A DNA stretch of 64,000 nt from the NCBI RefSeq assembly GCF_009659625.1, contig NZ_VOIW01000007.1:310001-374000 (forward strand). The letters run 5' to 3'. Position 1 is the stretch's first letter. Each line of letters opens with the position of its first letter. Made by a program: the position numbers and the translations under genes. The notes beneath the pieces were generated by a model that was not told where the DNA came from, searched no databases, and saw only the letters and a list, made by a program, of their open reading frames with translations. Origin of the DNA: Pseudomonas haemolytica (lineage in GTDB: Bacteria; Pseudomonadota; Gammaproteobacteria; Pseudomonadales; Pseudomonadaceae). Below are positions 45,669 to 54,047 of this stretch, piece by piece.

Positions 45669-46532
45669 GTGAATGTTGATTTGCACTGCCACAGCACAGC
45701 CTCCGACGGCGCCCTGGCGCCCGCGATACTGGTTGCGCGGGCGTTTGAAAAAGGCGTGCGAGTTCTGTCGTTGACCGACCATGACACCCTCGAGGGCCTC
45801 GATGAAGCCCGTGAAGCTGCGCACTCCCTGAGCATGCAACTGGTCAACGGTGTGGAATTGTCCTGCACCTGGGGCGGCGCCACCATTCATGTACTTGGCT
45901 ATGGTTTCGATCAACATGCCCCGCCACTGGTAGCGGCCATCGCCCAATTGCACGATGGCCGCTGGCTGCGGTCCGAAGAAATAAGCCGCAAGCTCAGCCT
46001 TAAAGGCATGCCCGGTGCCCTGGACGGCGCCCGCGCCATCCAGCAGGAACTGGGCGACAGTGGTAACGCACCGGCCCGTCCGCATTTTGCCGACTGGATG
46101 GTGCGCGAAGGTTATGTCAAGGATCGCGCCGAAGCCTTTCGCAAATGGCTGGGGGCCGGCAAGTTGGGCGATGTGAAGCTGCATTGGCCGACCCTGGAAG
46201 ACACCGTAGAGACCTTGCGGGCCTCCGGCGCCTGGGTCAGCCTGGCGCATCCCTGGCATTACGATTTCACCCGCAGTAAACGTCGCAAGCTGATCAGCGA
46301 CTATATTGGAGCGGGCGGCCACGCAATTGAAGTGGTTAACGGGCATCAACCCGCCGAACAGGTGGGTAGCCTGGCGATTCTTGCCCGCGAATTTGGTCTG
46401 CTGGTCAGTGCCGGCAGTGATTTTCATGGCCCAGGCGGCTGGTCCGAGATTGGCGAGTATCGCCAGGTCCCGGAAGATCTGCCGCTGTTGTGGGGGCGAT
46501 TCAAGCATGACCCCATTATTGCCACCGTCTGA
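45669..46532 (+). CDS. PHP-domain phosphoesterase (RNase AM/YciV-like)
   Basis: A 287-residue PHP-domain enzyme. Metal-binding motifs: DLHCHSTASDG, LTDHDT, GVELSC, LAHPWHY and GSDFHG. Family members (YciV/TrpH) hydrolyse 3',5'-bisnucleotides and mature 5' ends of rRNA. GTG at 45669 matches the family start; an in-frame TTG lies at 45627. Next gene is 13 bp on. Confidence 0.88.
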   Translation: MNVDLHCHSTASDGALAPAILVARAFEKGVRVLSLTDHDTLEGLDEAREAAHSLSMQLVNGVELSCTWGGATIHVLGYGFDQHAPPLVAAIAQLHDGRWLRSEEISRKLSLKGMPGALDGARAIQQELGDSGNAPARPHFADWMVREGYVKDRAEAFRKWLGAGKLGDVKLHWPTLEDTVETLRASGAWVSLAHPWHYDFTRSKRRKLISDYIGAGGHAIEVVNGHQPAEQVGSLAILAREFGLLVSAGSDFHGPGGWSEIGEYRQVPEDLPLLWGRFKHDPIIATV

Positions 46533-46545
46533 ACAGGTAGAACAC

Positions 46546-47175
46546 GTGAGTCAATTCTTCCAGATTCATCCGGAAAACCCTCAAGCGCGCCTGATCAAAC
46601 AGGCCGTGGAGATCATCCGTGCCGGCGGCGTGGTGATCTACCCGACTGATTCGTCCTATGCCATTGGTTGTCAGATCGGCGACAAGGGCGCGGTCGAGCG
46701 CGTAAGGCGCCTGCGCCAGTTGGACGACAAGCACAACTTCGCGCTGATTTGCAGCGACTTGTCCCAACTGGGGCTGTTCGCCAAGGTCGACACCGGTACC
46801 TTCCGCCTGCTCAAGGCCCACACGCCGGGGCCCTATACCTTCATTCTCAACGCCACCCGCGAAGTGCCGCGCCTGTTGCTGCACCCGAAGAAACGTACCA
46901 TCGGCCTGCGTGTGCCGGAACACCCGATAGCCCTGGCGCTGCTGGCTGAACTGGGTGAACCGCTGATGAGCGTGTCGTTGATTCTGCCGGGTGAAACCGA
47001 GCCGCTGTACGACCCTTACGAAATGCGGCGCCTGCTGGAAAAGCACGTCGACCTGATCATCGACGGCGGCTACGGCGGCAACAAGGCCTCCACCGTGATC
47101 AACCTCGCCGACGGCGAACCGGAGGTGGTGCGCGTGGGTTGCGGCGATCCGACCCCGTTCATGGTCGAGGCCTGA
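46546..47175 (+). CDS. yciO: YciO/Sua5-type tRNA threonylcarbamoyladenosine-related protein
   Basis: A 209-residue YrdC/Sua5-domain protein opening (V/M)SQFFQIHPENPQ, with the nucleotide-site PTDSSYAIGC and KRTIGLRVPEHP. YciO is the paralogue of TsaC; its role in making threonylcarbamoyl-AMP is weaker or alternative. GTG at 46546 gives the family start. Abuts scpA directly. Confidence 0.9.
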   Translation: MSQFFQIHPENPQARLIKQAVEIIRAGGVVIYPTDSSYAIGCQIGDKGAVERVRRLRQLDDKHNFALICSDLSQLGLFAKVDTGTFRLLKAHTPGPYTFILNATREVPRLLLHPKKRTIGLRVPEHPIALALLAELGEPLMSVSLILPGETEPLYDPYEMRRLLEKHVDLIIDGGYGGNKASTVINLADGEPEVVRVGCGDPTPFMVEA

Positions 47176-47994
47176 ATGTCGGTCGTGGAAACCGCTGATC
47201 CCCAGGCCGGCGCCCAGCAGGAACTGCCGTTTGCCATGGTGTATGGCCAGGCGGTCATGGAAATGCCCCTGGACCTGTACATCCCGCCGGATGCCCTGGA
47301 GGTGTTTCTTGAAGCCTTTGAAGGCCCGCTGGACTTGCTGCTGTACCTGATTCGCAAGCAGAACATCAATATCCTCGACATCCCCGTGGCGGAAATCACC
47401 CGCCAGTACATGGGCTACGTCGAGCTGATGCAGTCGGTGCGCCTGGAACTGGCCGCCGAGTACCTGGTGATGGCCGCCATGCTCGCCGAGATCAAGTCGC
47501 GCATGCTGTTGCCGCGCTCGGAAACGGTGGAAGCCGAAGAGGATGACCCGCGCGCCGAGCTGATCCGTCGCCTGCAGGAATACGAGCGCTTCAAGGCCGC
47601 TGCCGAAGGCATCGACGGCCTGAGCCGTGTGGGCCGTGATGTGGTGGTGCCCAAGCTCGATGCGCCCGAAGCGCGTGCGCGCAAATTGCTGCCGGATGTG
47701 AGCCTGGAAGAATTGCTGATGTCCATGGCCGAAGTACTGCGCCGTGGCGACATGTTTGAACACCATCAGGTCAGCCGTGAGGCGCTGTCCACCCGCGAGC
47801 GCATGAGCGATGTGCTGGAGCGTCTCAAGGGCGGTGGTTTTGTGCCGTTTGTCGAGCTGTTCACCGCCGAGGAGGGGCGACTTGGGGTCGTGGTGACCTT
47901 TATGGCGATCCTTGAACTGGTCAAGGAGTCCTTGGTGGAGCTGGTCCAGAATGAGCCTTTTGCGGCTATCCACGTGCGGGCGCGAGCCGAATAA
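47176..47994 (+). CDS. scpA: Segregation and condensation protein A
   Basis: A 272-residue kleisin subunit that bridges SMC heads in chromosome condensation. After a 35-residue extension comes the family block FEGPLDLLLYLIRKQNINILDIPVAEITRQY, then the helical VMAAMLAEIKSRMLLP and the C-terminal winged helix (VVTFMAILELVKESLVEL). It begins at the base after the yciO stop and is followed by scpB. Confidence 0.94.
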   Translation: MSVVETADPQAGAQQELPFAMVYGQAVMEMPLDLYIPPDALEVFLEAFEGPLDLLLYLIRKQNINILDIPVAEITRQYMGYVELMQSVRLELAAEYLVMAAMLAEIKSRMLLPRSETVEAEEDDPRAELIRRLQEYERFKAAAEGIDGLSRVGRDVVVPKLDAPEARARKLLPDVSLEELLMSMAEVLRRGDMFEHHQVSREALSTRERMSDVLERLKGGGFVPFVELFTAEEGRLGVVVTFMAILELVKESLVELVQNEPFAAIHVRARAE

Positions 47995-48006
47995 AGAGCT
48001 GAATCG

Positions 48007-48933
48007 ATGAATCTGACTGAACCCCGCGAACTGGCACCCTTGCTGGAAGCCTTTCTCCTGGCCTCGGGTAAACCGCAATCCCTGGAGCGCTTGTTCGAAC
48101 TCTTCGAGGAAGCCGAGCGCCCGGAGCCGCCGGTATTCAAGAAGGCCCTGGAGATCCTGCGCAAATCCTGCGACGGCCGCGCCTTTGAATTGCGCGAAGT
48201 GGCGTCGGGTTATCGTCTGCAGATTCGTGAGAAATTTTCGCCGTGGGTCGGCCGGTTGTGGGAAGAACGCCCGCAGCGTTATTCCCGAGCGATGCTGGAG
48301 ACCATGGCGCTGATCGCCTATCGCCAGCCGATCACCCGTGGCGAAATCGAAGATGTGCGTGGCGTGGCGGTCAACAGCCATATAGTCAAGACCCTGCTGG
48401 AGCGCGAGTGGATCCGTATCGTCGGCTACCGCGACGTGCCGGGCAAACCGGCAATGTTCGCCACCACCAAGGTGTTCCTCGACCATTTCAACCTGAAAAA
48501 CCTAGACGACCTGCCGCCCCTGGCCGAACTGCGCGAAATGGAAGCCGAGCCGGTGCTGGACTTCGACGACGCGCCGGTCCCGGCCAGCCTGCAGGAACTG
48601 GCCGACGCCAGCGCCGAGCCTGAAGAGCCCAAGGATGAAACCAGTTTCCATACCTTGCTGCTTGAGCTGGACGATATGGAGCAGGGGCTCAAGACCGATT
48701 TCGACGACTTGCTGCGTGACGGCGCGGCTGAACCTGAAACCCAAGTGAACGTTGAAGTTGAGCCTGAAGTCGAAGCAGAAGCCGAGGAAGATATCCTCGG
48801 CGTGGCCCAAGCCCGGGAAAAACTCCTGGCCGCTGTCGCTGCCCTAGAACAGCCACCGCTGAGCGACGAAGAAGACGAAGCCCGGGCGTTGGCCGAAGCT
48901 ATTGAGGCGGAGCGCCGCGAATTCGAAGATTGA
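48007..48933 (+). CDS. scpB: Segregation and condensation protein B
   Basis: A 308-residue ScpB with two winged-helix domains (residues about 1-165; RYSRAMLETMALIAYRQPITRGEIEDVRGV is the family signature). The last 130 residues are a Glu/Asp-rich, poorly ordered tail, much longer than in Gram-positive ScpB. Works with ScpA and SMC in chromosome segregation. 12 bp after scpA. Confidence 0.94.
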   Translation: MNLTEPRELAPLLEAFLLASGKPQSLERLFELFEEAERPEPPVFKKALEILRKSCDGRAFELREVASGYRLQIREKFSPWVGRLWEERPQRYSRAMLETMALIAYRQPITRGEIEDVRGVAVNSHIVKTLLEREWIRIVGYRDVPGKPAMFATTKVFLDHFNLKNLDDLPPLAELREMEAEPVLDFDDAPVPASLQELADASAEPEEPKDETSFHTLLLELDDMEQGLKTDFDDLLRDGAAEPETQVNVEVEPEVEAEAEEDILGVAQAREKLLAAVAALEQPPLSDEEDEARALAEAIEAERREFED

Positions 48934-48940
48934 TGCGGTC

Positions 48941-49035
48941 AATGTAGGAGGGGGCTTGCTCCCGATGGCAGTGGGTCAGTTGATGCATAGGTTGCTGACA
49001 CGCCGCTATCGGGAGCAAGCCCCCTCCCACATTTG
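48941..49035. repeat. Inverted REP pair after scpB
   Basis: TGTAGGAGGGGGCTTGCTCC at 48943 and the mirror arm ending CCCCCTCCCACATTTG. The first arm reads TGTAGG instead of TGTGGG, an intermediate between the two REP subtypes seen here. Confidence 0.82.
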
Positions 49036-49058
49036 ATCCCCATTGCCTGGGAGAAACC

Positions 49059-49250
49059 ATGAGCTCCACCAAAGACCCGTGCATCAGCATCTGCAAATTC
49101 AGCGATGACATCTGCATCGGCTGCGGGCGCAGCAAGCGTGAAATCCGCGCCTGGAAGAAACTCGATAAAGTCGACAAGCGCACGGTATTGGCCGAAGCCG
49201 AGCTGCGCTTGCTGGCCCTGGGTGCCACCGGTCGGCGGAAAAGCAAATGA
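49059..49250 (+). CDS. DUF1289 small zinc-ribbon-like protein
   Basis: A 63-residue DUF1289 protein with four cysteines in the pattern DPCISIC-x8-CIGCGRS and the conserved REIRAW. The cysteines suggest a metal site. Frequently found near rluB in pseudomonads; function unknown. Confidence 0.88.
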   Translation: MSSTKDPCISICKFSDDICIGCGRSKREIRAWKKLDKVDKRTVLAEAELRLLALGATGRRKSK

Positions 49251-49394
49251 CTTGGCGCTTATCGACTAGTCTGTGATGCGCAACACGCGCCATGCGCGTA
49301 TGATTCGCGACCCCTTGGCGACCTCTTCGTCCAAGGCCCCGCTTTCAACACTCTTCAGGCCACGCCTGAATCGACCCACCGGGAGGTGCTTAAG

Positions 49395-50606
49395 ATGAAC
49401 GACAAAGACCAGAACGACAGCCAGGAAATCGGCCCAGCAGGCGAAAAACTGCAAAAGGTGCTGGCGCGTATCGGCGTGGGTTCGCGCCGCGACGTCGAAG
49501 CCTGGATCACCCAGAAGCGCATCAAGGTCAACGGCGTCGAGGCCACCCTCGGCCAACGCGTTGACTTGCACGATGCAATCACCATTGATGGCAAGGTCAT
49601 CAAGCGTGAAGAGGCCGCCGAATCGGTACGCCGCGTGATCATGTACAACAAGCCCGATGGCGAGATCTGCACCCGTGACGACCCGGAAGGCCGTCCGACC
49701 GTGTTCGACAAGATGCCCAAGCCCAAAGAAGGCCGCTGGATCAACATCGGCCGTCTGGACATCAACACCACCGGCTTGCTGATGTTCACCACTGACGGTG
49801 AACTGGCCAACCGCCTGATGCACCCGTCCTACGAGATGGACCGTGAATACGCCGTGCGTGTACGTGGTGAAGTCGATGACGAGATGATCGAACGCCTCAA
49901 GGCGGGCGTGGTGCTGGAAGACGGCCCGGCCAAGTTCACCGACATCAAGCAGGCGCCAGGTGGTGAAGGTTTCAACCACTGGTACCACTGCGTGGTGATG
50001 GAAGGCCGTAACCGTGAAGTGCGTCGCTTGTGGGAGTCCCAGGGCCTGGTGGTCAGCCGCCTGAAACGCGTGCGTTTCGGCCCGGTGTTCCTGAACTCCG
50101 ACCTGCCGATGGGCCGCTGGCGCGAAATGAGCCAGTACGAAGTCGACATCCTCAGCGCCGAAGTTGGCCTGACGCCCGTCGCCATGCCGCAGATGAACGC
50201 CAAGAGCAAAGACAAGCTTGAGCGTATGCAGCGTAAATCCTCGCGCCCGGTAGCGCGTACCGAGCGCGTGGCCCGCACGCTGCGCCCTGCGCTGAATGCA
50301 CCGGCCACTGGCGGGCGTATCTCCCGTGAGCCGCAGATCGAAGGCGAGCGTCGCCCAACCGCGCCGTCCCGTCAGGAAGGCGACCGTGCTCCACGCACAC
50401 CACGCCCAGCCCCGGCGGGTGGTCGCAGCAACCGTGGTGAAGCCGATCGTCCAGCTGACAACGCCAGCACCAAGCGTCCGGCCAAGCCGGCCGCTAACAA
50501 GCGCCCTGGGCCGAAACTGGTCGCGGACGAGCCGTCGGGCAAGCGCCGCGGCGCACCGGCCGGTTCCGGCCAGCGTCCGGGCTTTGGTCGCAAGAAGCCG
50601 CAGTGA
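49395..50606 (+). CDS. rluB: 23S rRNA pseudouridine synthase RluB
   Basis: A 403-residue synthase forming pseudouridine at 23S position 2605. S4 RNA-binding domain (EKLQKVLARIGVGSRRDVEAWI) followed by the catalytic domain with the aspartate in IGRLDINTTGLLMFT. From about residue 270 a low-complexity Arg/Pro/Ala/Gly-rich tail of some 130 residues follows, probably extra RNA binding. Start at ATG 49395 behind GGGAGG. Confidence 0.95.
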   Translation: MNDKDQNDSQEIGPAGEKLQKVLARIGVGSRRDVEAWITQKRIKVNGVEATLGQRVDLHDAITIDGKVIKREEAAESVRRVIMYNKPDGEICTRDDPEGRPTVFDKMPKPKEGRWINIGRLDINTTGLLMFTTDGELANRLMHPSYEMDREYAVRVRGEVDDEMIERLKAGVVLEDGPAKFTDIKQAPGGEGFNHWYHCVVMEGRNREVRRLWESQGLVVSRLKRVRFGPVFLNSDLPMGRWREMSQYEVDILSAEVGLTPVAMPQMNAKSKDKLERMQRKSSRPVARTERVARTLRPALNAPATGGRISREPQIEGERRPTAPSRQEGDRAPRTPRPAPAGGRSNRGEADRPADNASTKRPAKPAANKRPGPKLVADEPSGKRRGAPAGSGQRPGFGRKKPQ

Positions 50607-50626
50607 TGCTTTAAGTGCTACACAAA

Positions 50627-50658
50627 AACGCCAACCTCAGGGTTGGCGTTTTTTTTGA
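50627..50658 (+). terminator. Rho-independent terminator of rluB
   Basis: AACGCCAACC-TCAG-GGTTGGCGTT followed by seven T. It also faces the end of the convergent peptidase-like gene. Confidence 0.93.
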
Positions 50659-50701
50659 TCTAAATTTGAAATGCAATCAACTGTGTTTTCGAGCCCTGTG
50701 T

Positions 50702-51661
50702 TCAGAAGGCAAAGGAGCCATCAAACACCGGCTTGTCATCCAGCGCCAACACCCCACTGGCAAAGATCAAATCCAAGTGATGACTGCCTTTCTGCCCACC
50801 GCCCAGGCCCAGGTGCAACCCGCAGTGGCGCTCCTCGAACCCGGCGTTGCGTGCATACAAATCCTTGACCCCTTCATTGGTACCAATCCCCAGTTCCTCC
50901 ACACGACGGTTGGACGGGTTGGCATTCAGGTACTTGTTGAAATCATCCGCCAGCCCCGGCACGTCGCTGGCCACGCTGCAAATGGTCGAGTTCTCTATCC
51001 ACAACTCCAGCGGTGATTGCAGCACGCCGTATTTGCGCGCAAACGGAATGGTGCTAAGAAAGGTGCCGACAAATCGCACCTGGCCGTTGATGGCTTCGCT
51101 GTGGGTGGCGATTTCGCCGGGGGCGAGGTCGTGGTTGCCGACGCCATTGATATTGGTCCACTTCTTGATGCTGCTCATCGGCGCTTCCAGGCGCGAGCCG
51201 TGCTTGTCGGTAAAGCTCAGCACATTGGCTTGGGACATACGCCGGATCAGGGTGGCGTTGAGGTCGGCGATGCGTTGCGGTTCGACGCTGAAGGTGTCGT
51301 AGAAATAGTCGCCATAATCCTTGAACAGCAGGGATTTCTTCCAATGCTCAGCCATCACCCCTTGCAGGGCGCGGATAAAGTCCGGGCCTTCGGCGCGTGG
51401 GTTAGGCAGGGTGGAGGAGTCGTAGAGAAACAGGTACAGGTCACAGGCTTCGATGGCTTGCACCAGGGCTTCGCTGGGAGCCAGGTCCAGGCGTTGCAAC
51501 TGGAAGTTGAAGCGGGCGGCGCTGCCGTGGGTGATTGCCTGGGCGATGGCGTCGTAGCGTTCGGTGTGGCCCAGCAGCACGGTGGGGCGACTCAGGCCGC
51601 TGAGGGCCGGGTGGTGTGCGAGGTAGTAGAGAAAGTGTTCGACGGCGCGGGCCTTGTCCAT
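50702..51661 (-). CDS. Short M29-aminopeptidase-like metalloenzyme
   Basis: A 319-residue protein whose C-terminal half matches the M29 (AmpS/aminopeptidase T) catalytic region: Glu183 (PGEIATH), Glu256 in EELGIGTN, His283 in GLHLGLG, and His295/Asp297 in HHLDLIF, the expected two-metal ligands. It is about 90 residues shorter than typical M29 enzymes, and its N-terminal domain is unfamiliar. AAGGACA precedes the ATG. It follows a 45-residue peptide gene across a hairpin, on the same strand, and nothing else belongs to the unit. It could process or modify that peptide; this is inference. Confidence 0.7.
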   Translation of the reverse strand: MDKARAVEHFLYYLAHHPALSGLSRPTVLLGHTERYDAIAQAITHGSAARFNFQLQRLDLAPSEALVQAIEACDLYLFLYDSSTLPNPRAEGPDFIRALQGVMAEHWKKSLLFKDYGDYFYDTFSVEPQRIADLNATLIRRMSQANVLSFTDKHGSRLEAPMSSIKKWTNINGVGNHDLAPGEIATHSEAINGQVRFVGTFLSTIPFARKYGVLQSPLELWIENSTICSVASDVPGLADDFNKYLNANPSNRRVEELGIGTNEGVKDLYARNAGFEERHCGLHLGLGGGQKGSHHLDLIFASGVLALDDKPVFDGSFAF

Positions 51662-51692
51662 GACGGGTGTCCTTCTGTGCCTTGGGTAAGGG

Positions 51693-51718
51693 GGCAGGTG
51701 CCGTGCACAGCACCTGCC
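51693..51718 (-). terminator. Attenuator-like hairpin between peptide and enzyme genes
   Basis: GGCAGGTGC (51693-51701) pairs with GCACCTGCC (51710-51718). It lies in the 73-bp gap after the peptide stop. There is no long T-tract, so partial read-through into the enzyme gene is expected; such hairpins are common after peptide-precursor genes. Confidence 0.65.
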
Positions 51719-51734
51719 GGATGCCTGCCGGGTG

Positions 51735-51872
51735 TTAGAAAGGCCACATCGCAGTGCCGAAAGGCACAACGGCATCGGCTTGCATCATTTCAACGGCGGC
51801 CTCATGGGTCGGCGCTTCAAACCAATCGTCAAGTTGCAGTTCGGTTTCCAGGTCTTTTTCCAGTGCTTGCAT
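51735..51872 (-). CDS. 45-residue peptide, possible RiPP-type precursor
   Basis: An ORF of 45 residues starting at ATG 51872 behind a strong CTAGGAGATCCACC site. The N-terminal 32 residues are acidic and leader-like (EKDLETELQLDDWFEAP); the last 13 are neutral, hydrophobic and end AMWPF. Acidic leader, short core, and hairpin before an enzyme gene together resemble a ribosomal peptide precursor. No homologue is recognised. A simple small protein of other function is possible. Confidence 0.6.
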   Translation of the reverse strand: MQALEKDLETELQLDDWFEAPTHEAAVEMMQADAVVPFGTAMWPF

Positions 51873-52395
51873 GGTGGATCTCCTAGAGGACGTTGTTTGA
51901 GAACGGCTTGCCCGCGGGCTTCGCAAGCAAGTGGAAAGAACCTAGAAGAGAGTGTTTCGAAATGCAAAAAATTTATTGACACGGTTTCATTTGGATTTTT
52001 TCTTCTGTTTTTTCGACGGTTTTTTTATTCAAGCAAAACAGCGAATTGGCTGAACCGATTCTTCGGAAACGTCCCACCGACAATTTTCTGTTGGCTGACG
52101 ATAAAAGCTACCTGTAACGCAGGTTTTCCGTGGTGTAACGATAAATTTACGATAATGTCCAGCTGCCATTAGTCATGGCAGCGGCGTAAGGAATGTCTGA
52201 CAGTTTGTCTTAGCTGCTTTGTGGGCTCGGCCCGAAGCGGTCGAGCGGTGTACAATGCGCCGCGTTTTACTGTGACCCCCCTTGCGTACCCACGCAAAAG
52301 GCCAAGACCCCAGGGTTTGTTTCCCCTGATCACTCCGCCTGGCCACGAGCCGGACGGGTTCGATTTCGTCACAGATAAAAACAAACAGGTGACGC
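51873..52395. other. AT-rich intergenic region upstream of aroP and the peptide operon
   Basis: About 520 bp between divergent units. 51950-52160 is clearly richer in A+T than its surroundings. On the plus strand a -10-like TACAAT stands at 52251 ahead of the aroP leader. No convincing ORF or tRNA is seen. Confidence 0.4.
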
Positions 52396-52458
52396 ATGAC
52401 CGTTAGAAAGACGCTGTACTCCTGGTGCCTGCGCTGGGGTTTGAGCGGCGCTGCTTGA
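52396..52458 (+). CDS. Possible 20-residue leader peptide of aroP
   Basis: ATG at 52396, preceded by CAGGTGACGC, opens a 20-codon frame reading MTVRKTLYSWCLRWGLSGAA, ending TGA 62 bp before aroP. It contains one Tyr and two Trp, the substrates of AroP. Translation of such a leader could adjust aroP expression to aromatic amino-acid supply. It may also be a chance ORF. Confidence 0.4.
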   Translation: MTVRKTLYSWCLRWGLSGAA

Positions 52459-52520
52459 GTCGGTAATTCAAGGCAGCAACCTGCATTCAACCTCCTCAAA
52501 CCTTGCGTGAGACCCTTTTC

Positions 52521-53942
52521 ATGAGTGGACCCCATTCCTCTTCAGGCGAGCTGAAACGCGGCCTGAAAAATCGGCATATCCAGTTGATCGCCCTCGGTGG
52601 CGCCATCGGCACCGGCCTGTTCCTGGGCTCGGCCGGGGTGCTCAAGTCCGCCGGCCCGTCGATGATCCTGGGCTATGCCATCTGCGGCTTTATCGCCTTC
52701 ATGATCATGCGCCAGCTTGGCGAAATGATTGTCGAAGAGCCGGTCGCCGGTTCCTTCAGCCACTTTGCCCACAAGTACTGGGGCGGCTTCGCCGGCTTCC
52801 TGTCGGGCTGGAACTGCTGGATCCTGTACATCCTGGTGGGCATGTCGGAGCTGACCGCCGTCGGCAAATACGTGCACTACTGGTGGCCGGAAATTCCGAC
52901 CTGGGTCTCTGCGGCGGCCTTCTTCGTGCTGATCAACGTGATTAACCTGGCCAACGTCAAAGTCTTCGGTGAAGCCGAGTTCTGGTTCGCCATCATCAAG
53001 GTGGTGGCTATCGTCGGCATGATTGCCCTGGGCAGTTACTTGCTGGTCAGCGGCAGCGGCGGCCCGCAAGCCTCGGTCAGCAACCTGTGGGACCACGGCG
53101 GCTTCTTCCCCCACGGCGTCGGCGGTTTGGTGATGGCCATGGCGATCATCATGTTCTCCTTCGGCGGCCTGGAAATGCTCGGCTTTACCGCAGCCGAGGC
53201 CGACCAGCCACGCACCGTGATCCCCAAGGCGATCAATCAGGTGATCTACCGCATCCTGATTTTCTACATCGGTGCCCTGGTGGTGCTGCTGTCACTGACG
53301 CCGTGGGACAGCCTGCTGGCGACCCTCAATGCGTCCGGCGATGCCTACAGTGGCAGCCCGTTCGTGCAGGTGTTCTCGATGCTGGGCAGCAACACCGCTG
53401 CGCATATCCTTAACTTCGTGGTACTGACCGCGGCGCTGTCGGTGTACAACAGCGGCACTTACTGCAACAGCCGCATGCTGCTGGGCATGGCCGAGCAGGG
53501 CGACGCACCGAAGGCCCTGGCGAAGATCGACAAGCGCGGCGTGCCGGTGCGTTCGATCCTGGCCTCGGCGGCGATCACCCTGGTGGCGGTGCTGATGAAC
53601 TACCTGATGCCCCATAACGCGCTGGAACTGCTGATGTCGCTGGTGGTGGCCACGTTGGTGATCAACTGGGCGATGATCAGCTTCTCGCACTTCAAGTTCC
53701 GCCAGCACATGAACCGCACCGGCCAGGTGCCGTTGTTCAAGGCGCTGTGGTACCCGTACGGCAACATTCTCTGCGTGGCGTTCGTGGTGTTTATCCTGGG
53801 CACCATGTTGATGATCCCCGGCATCGACCGCTCGGTATACGCGATCCCGGTATGGGTGGCGTTCATGGGGTTGTGCTACTGGATCAAGAACAGACGCAAG
53901 GCACAAGCCGCCGAGGGCACAGCGAGGACGGTTTTGGAGTAG
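52521..53942 (+). CDS. aroP: Aromatic amino acid permease
   Basis: A 473-residue APC-family proton symporter, closely like E. coli AroP throughout (ELKRGLKNRHIQLIALGGAI, MRQLGEM, EEPVAGSFSHFA, SVYNSGTYCNSRML). Twelve membrane segments. ATG at 52521 preferred over in-frame ATG-less extension to 52503. Imports Phe, Tyr and Trp. Followed by its own terminator. Confidence 0.9.
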   Translation: MSGPHSSSGELKRGLKNRHIQLIALGGAIGTGLFLGSAGVLKSAGPSMILGYAICGFIAFMIMRQLGEMIVEEPVAGSFSHFAHKYWGGFAGFLSGWNCWILYILVGMSELTAVGKYVHYWWPEIPTWVSAAAFFVLINVINLANVKVFGEAEFWFAIIKVVAIVGMIALGSYLLVSGSGGPQASVSNLWDHGGFFPHGVGGLVMAMAIIMFSFGGLEMLGFTAAEADQPRTVIPKAINQVIYRILIFYIGALVVLLSLTPWDSLLATLNASGDAYSGSPFVQVFSMLGSNTAAHILNFVVLTAALSVYNSGTYCNSRMLLGMAEQGDAPKALAKIDKRGVPVRSILASAAITLVAVLMNYLMPHNALELLMSLVVATLVINWAMISFSHFKFRQHMNRTGQVPLFKALWYPYGNILCVAFVVFILGTMLMIPGIDRSVYAIPVWVAFMGLCYWIKNRRKAQAAEGTARTVLE

Positions 53943-53961
53943 GCCGTTTCCGATAAACAGA

Positions 53962-53989
53962 AAACCCGGCGCCAAGCCGGGTTTTTTGT
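53962..53989 (+). terminator. Rho-independent terminator of aroP
   Basis: AAAACCCGGC-GCCAA-GCCGGGTTTTTT, 20 bp after the stop. Confidence 0.93.
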
Positions 53990-54047
53990 GGGCGCGAGCA
54001 GGGTAGACTCGCCCCTCGTTTTTTGTCGACCCTTGCCCGGAGGTCCT

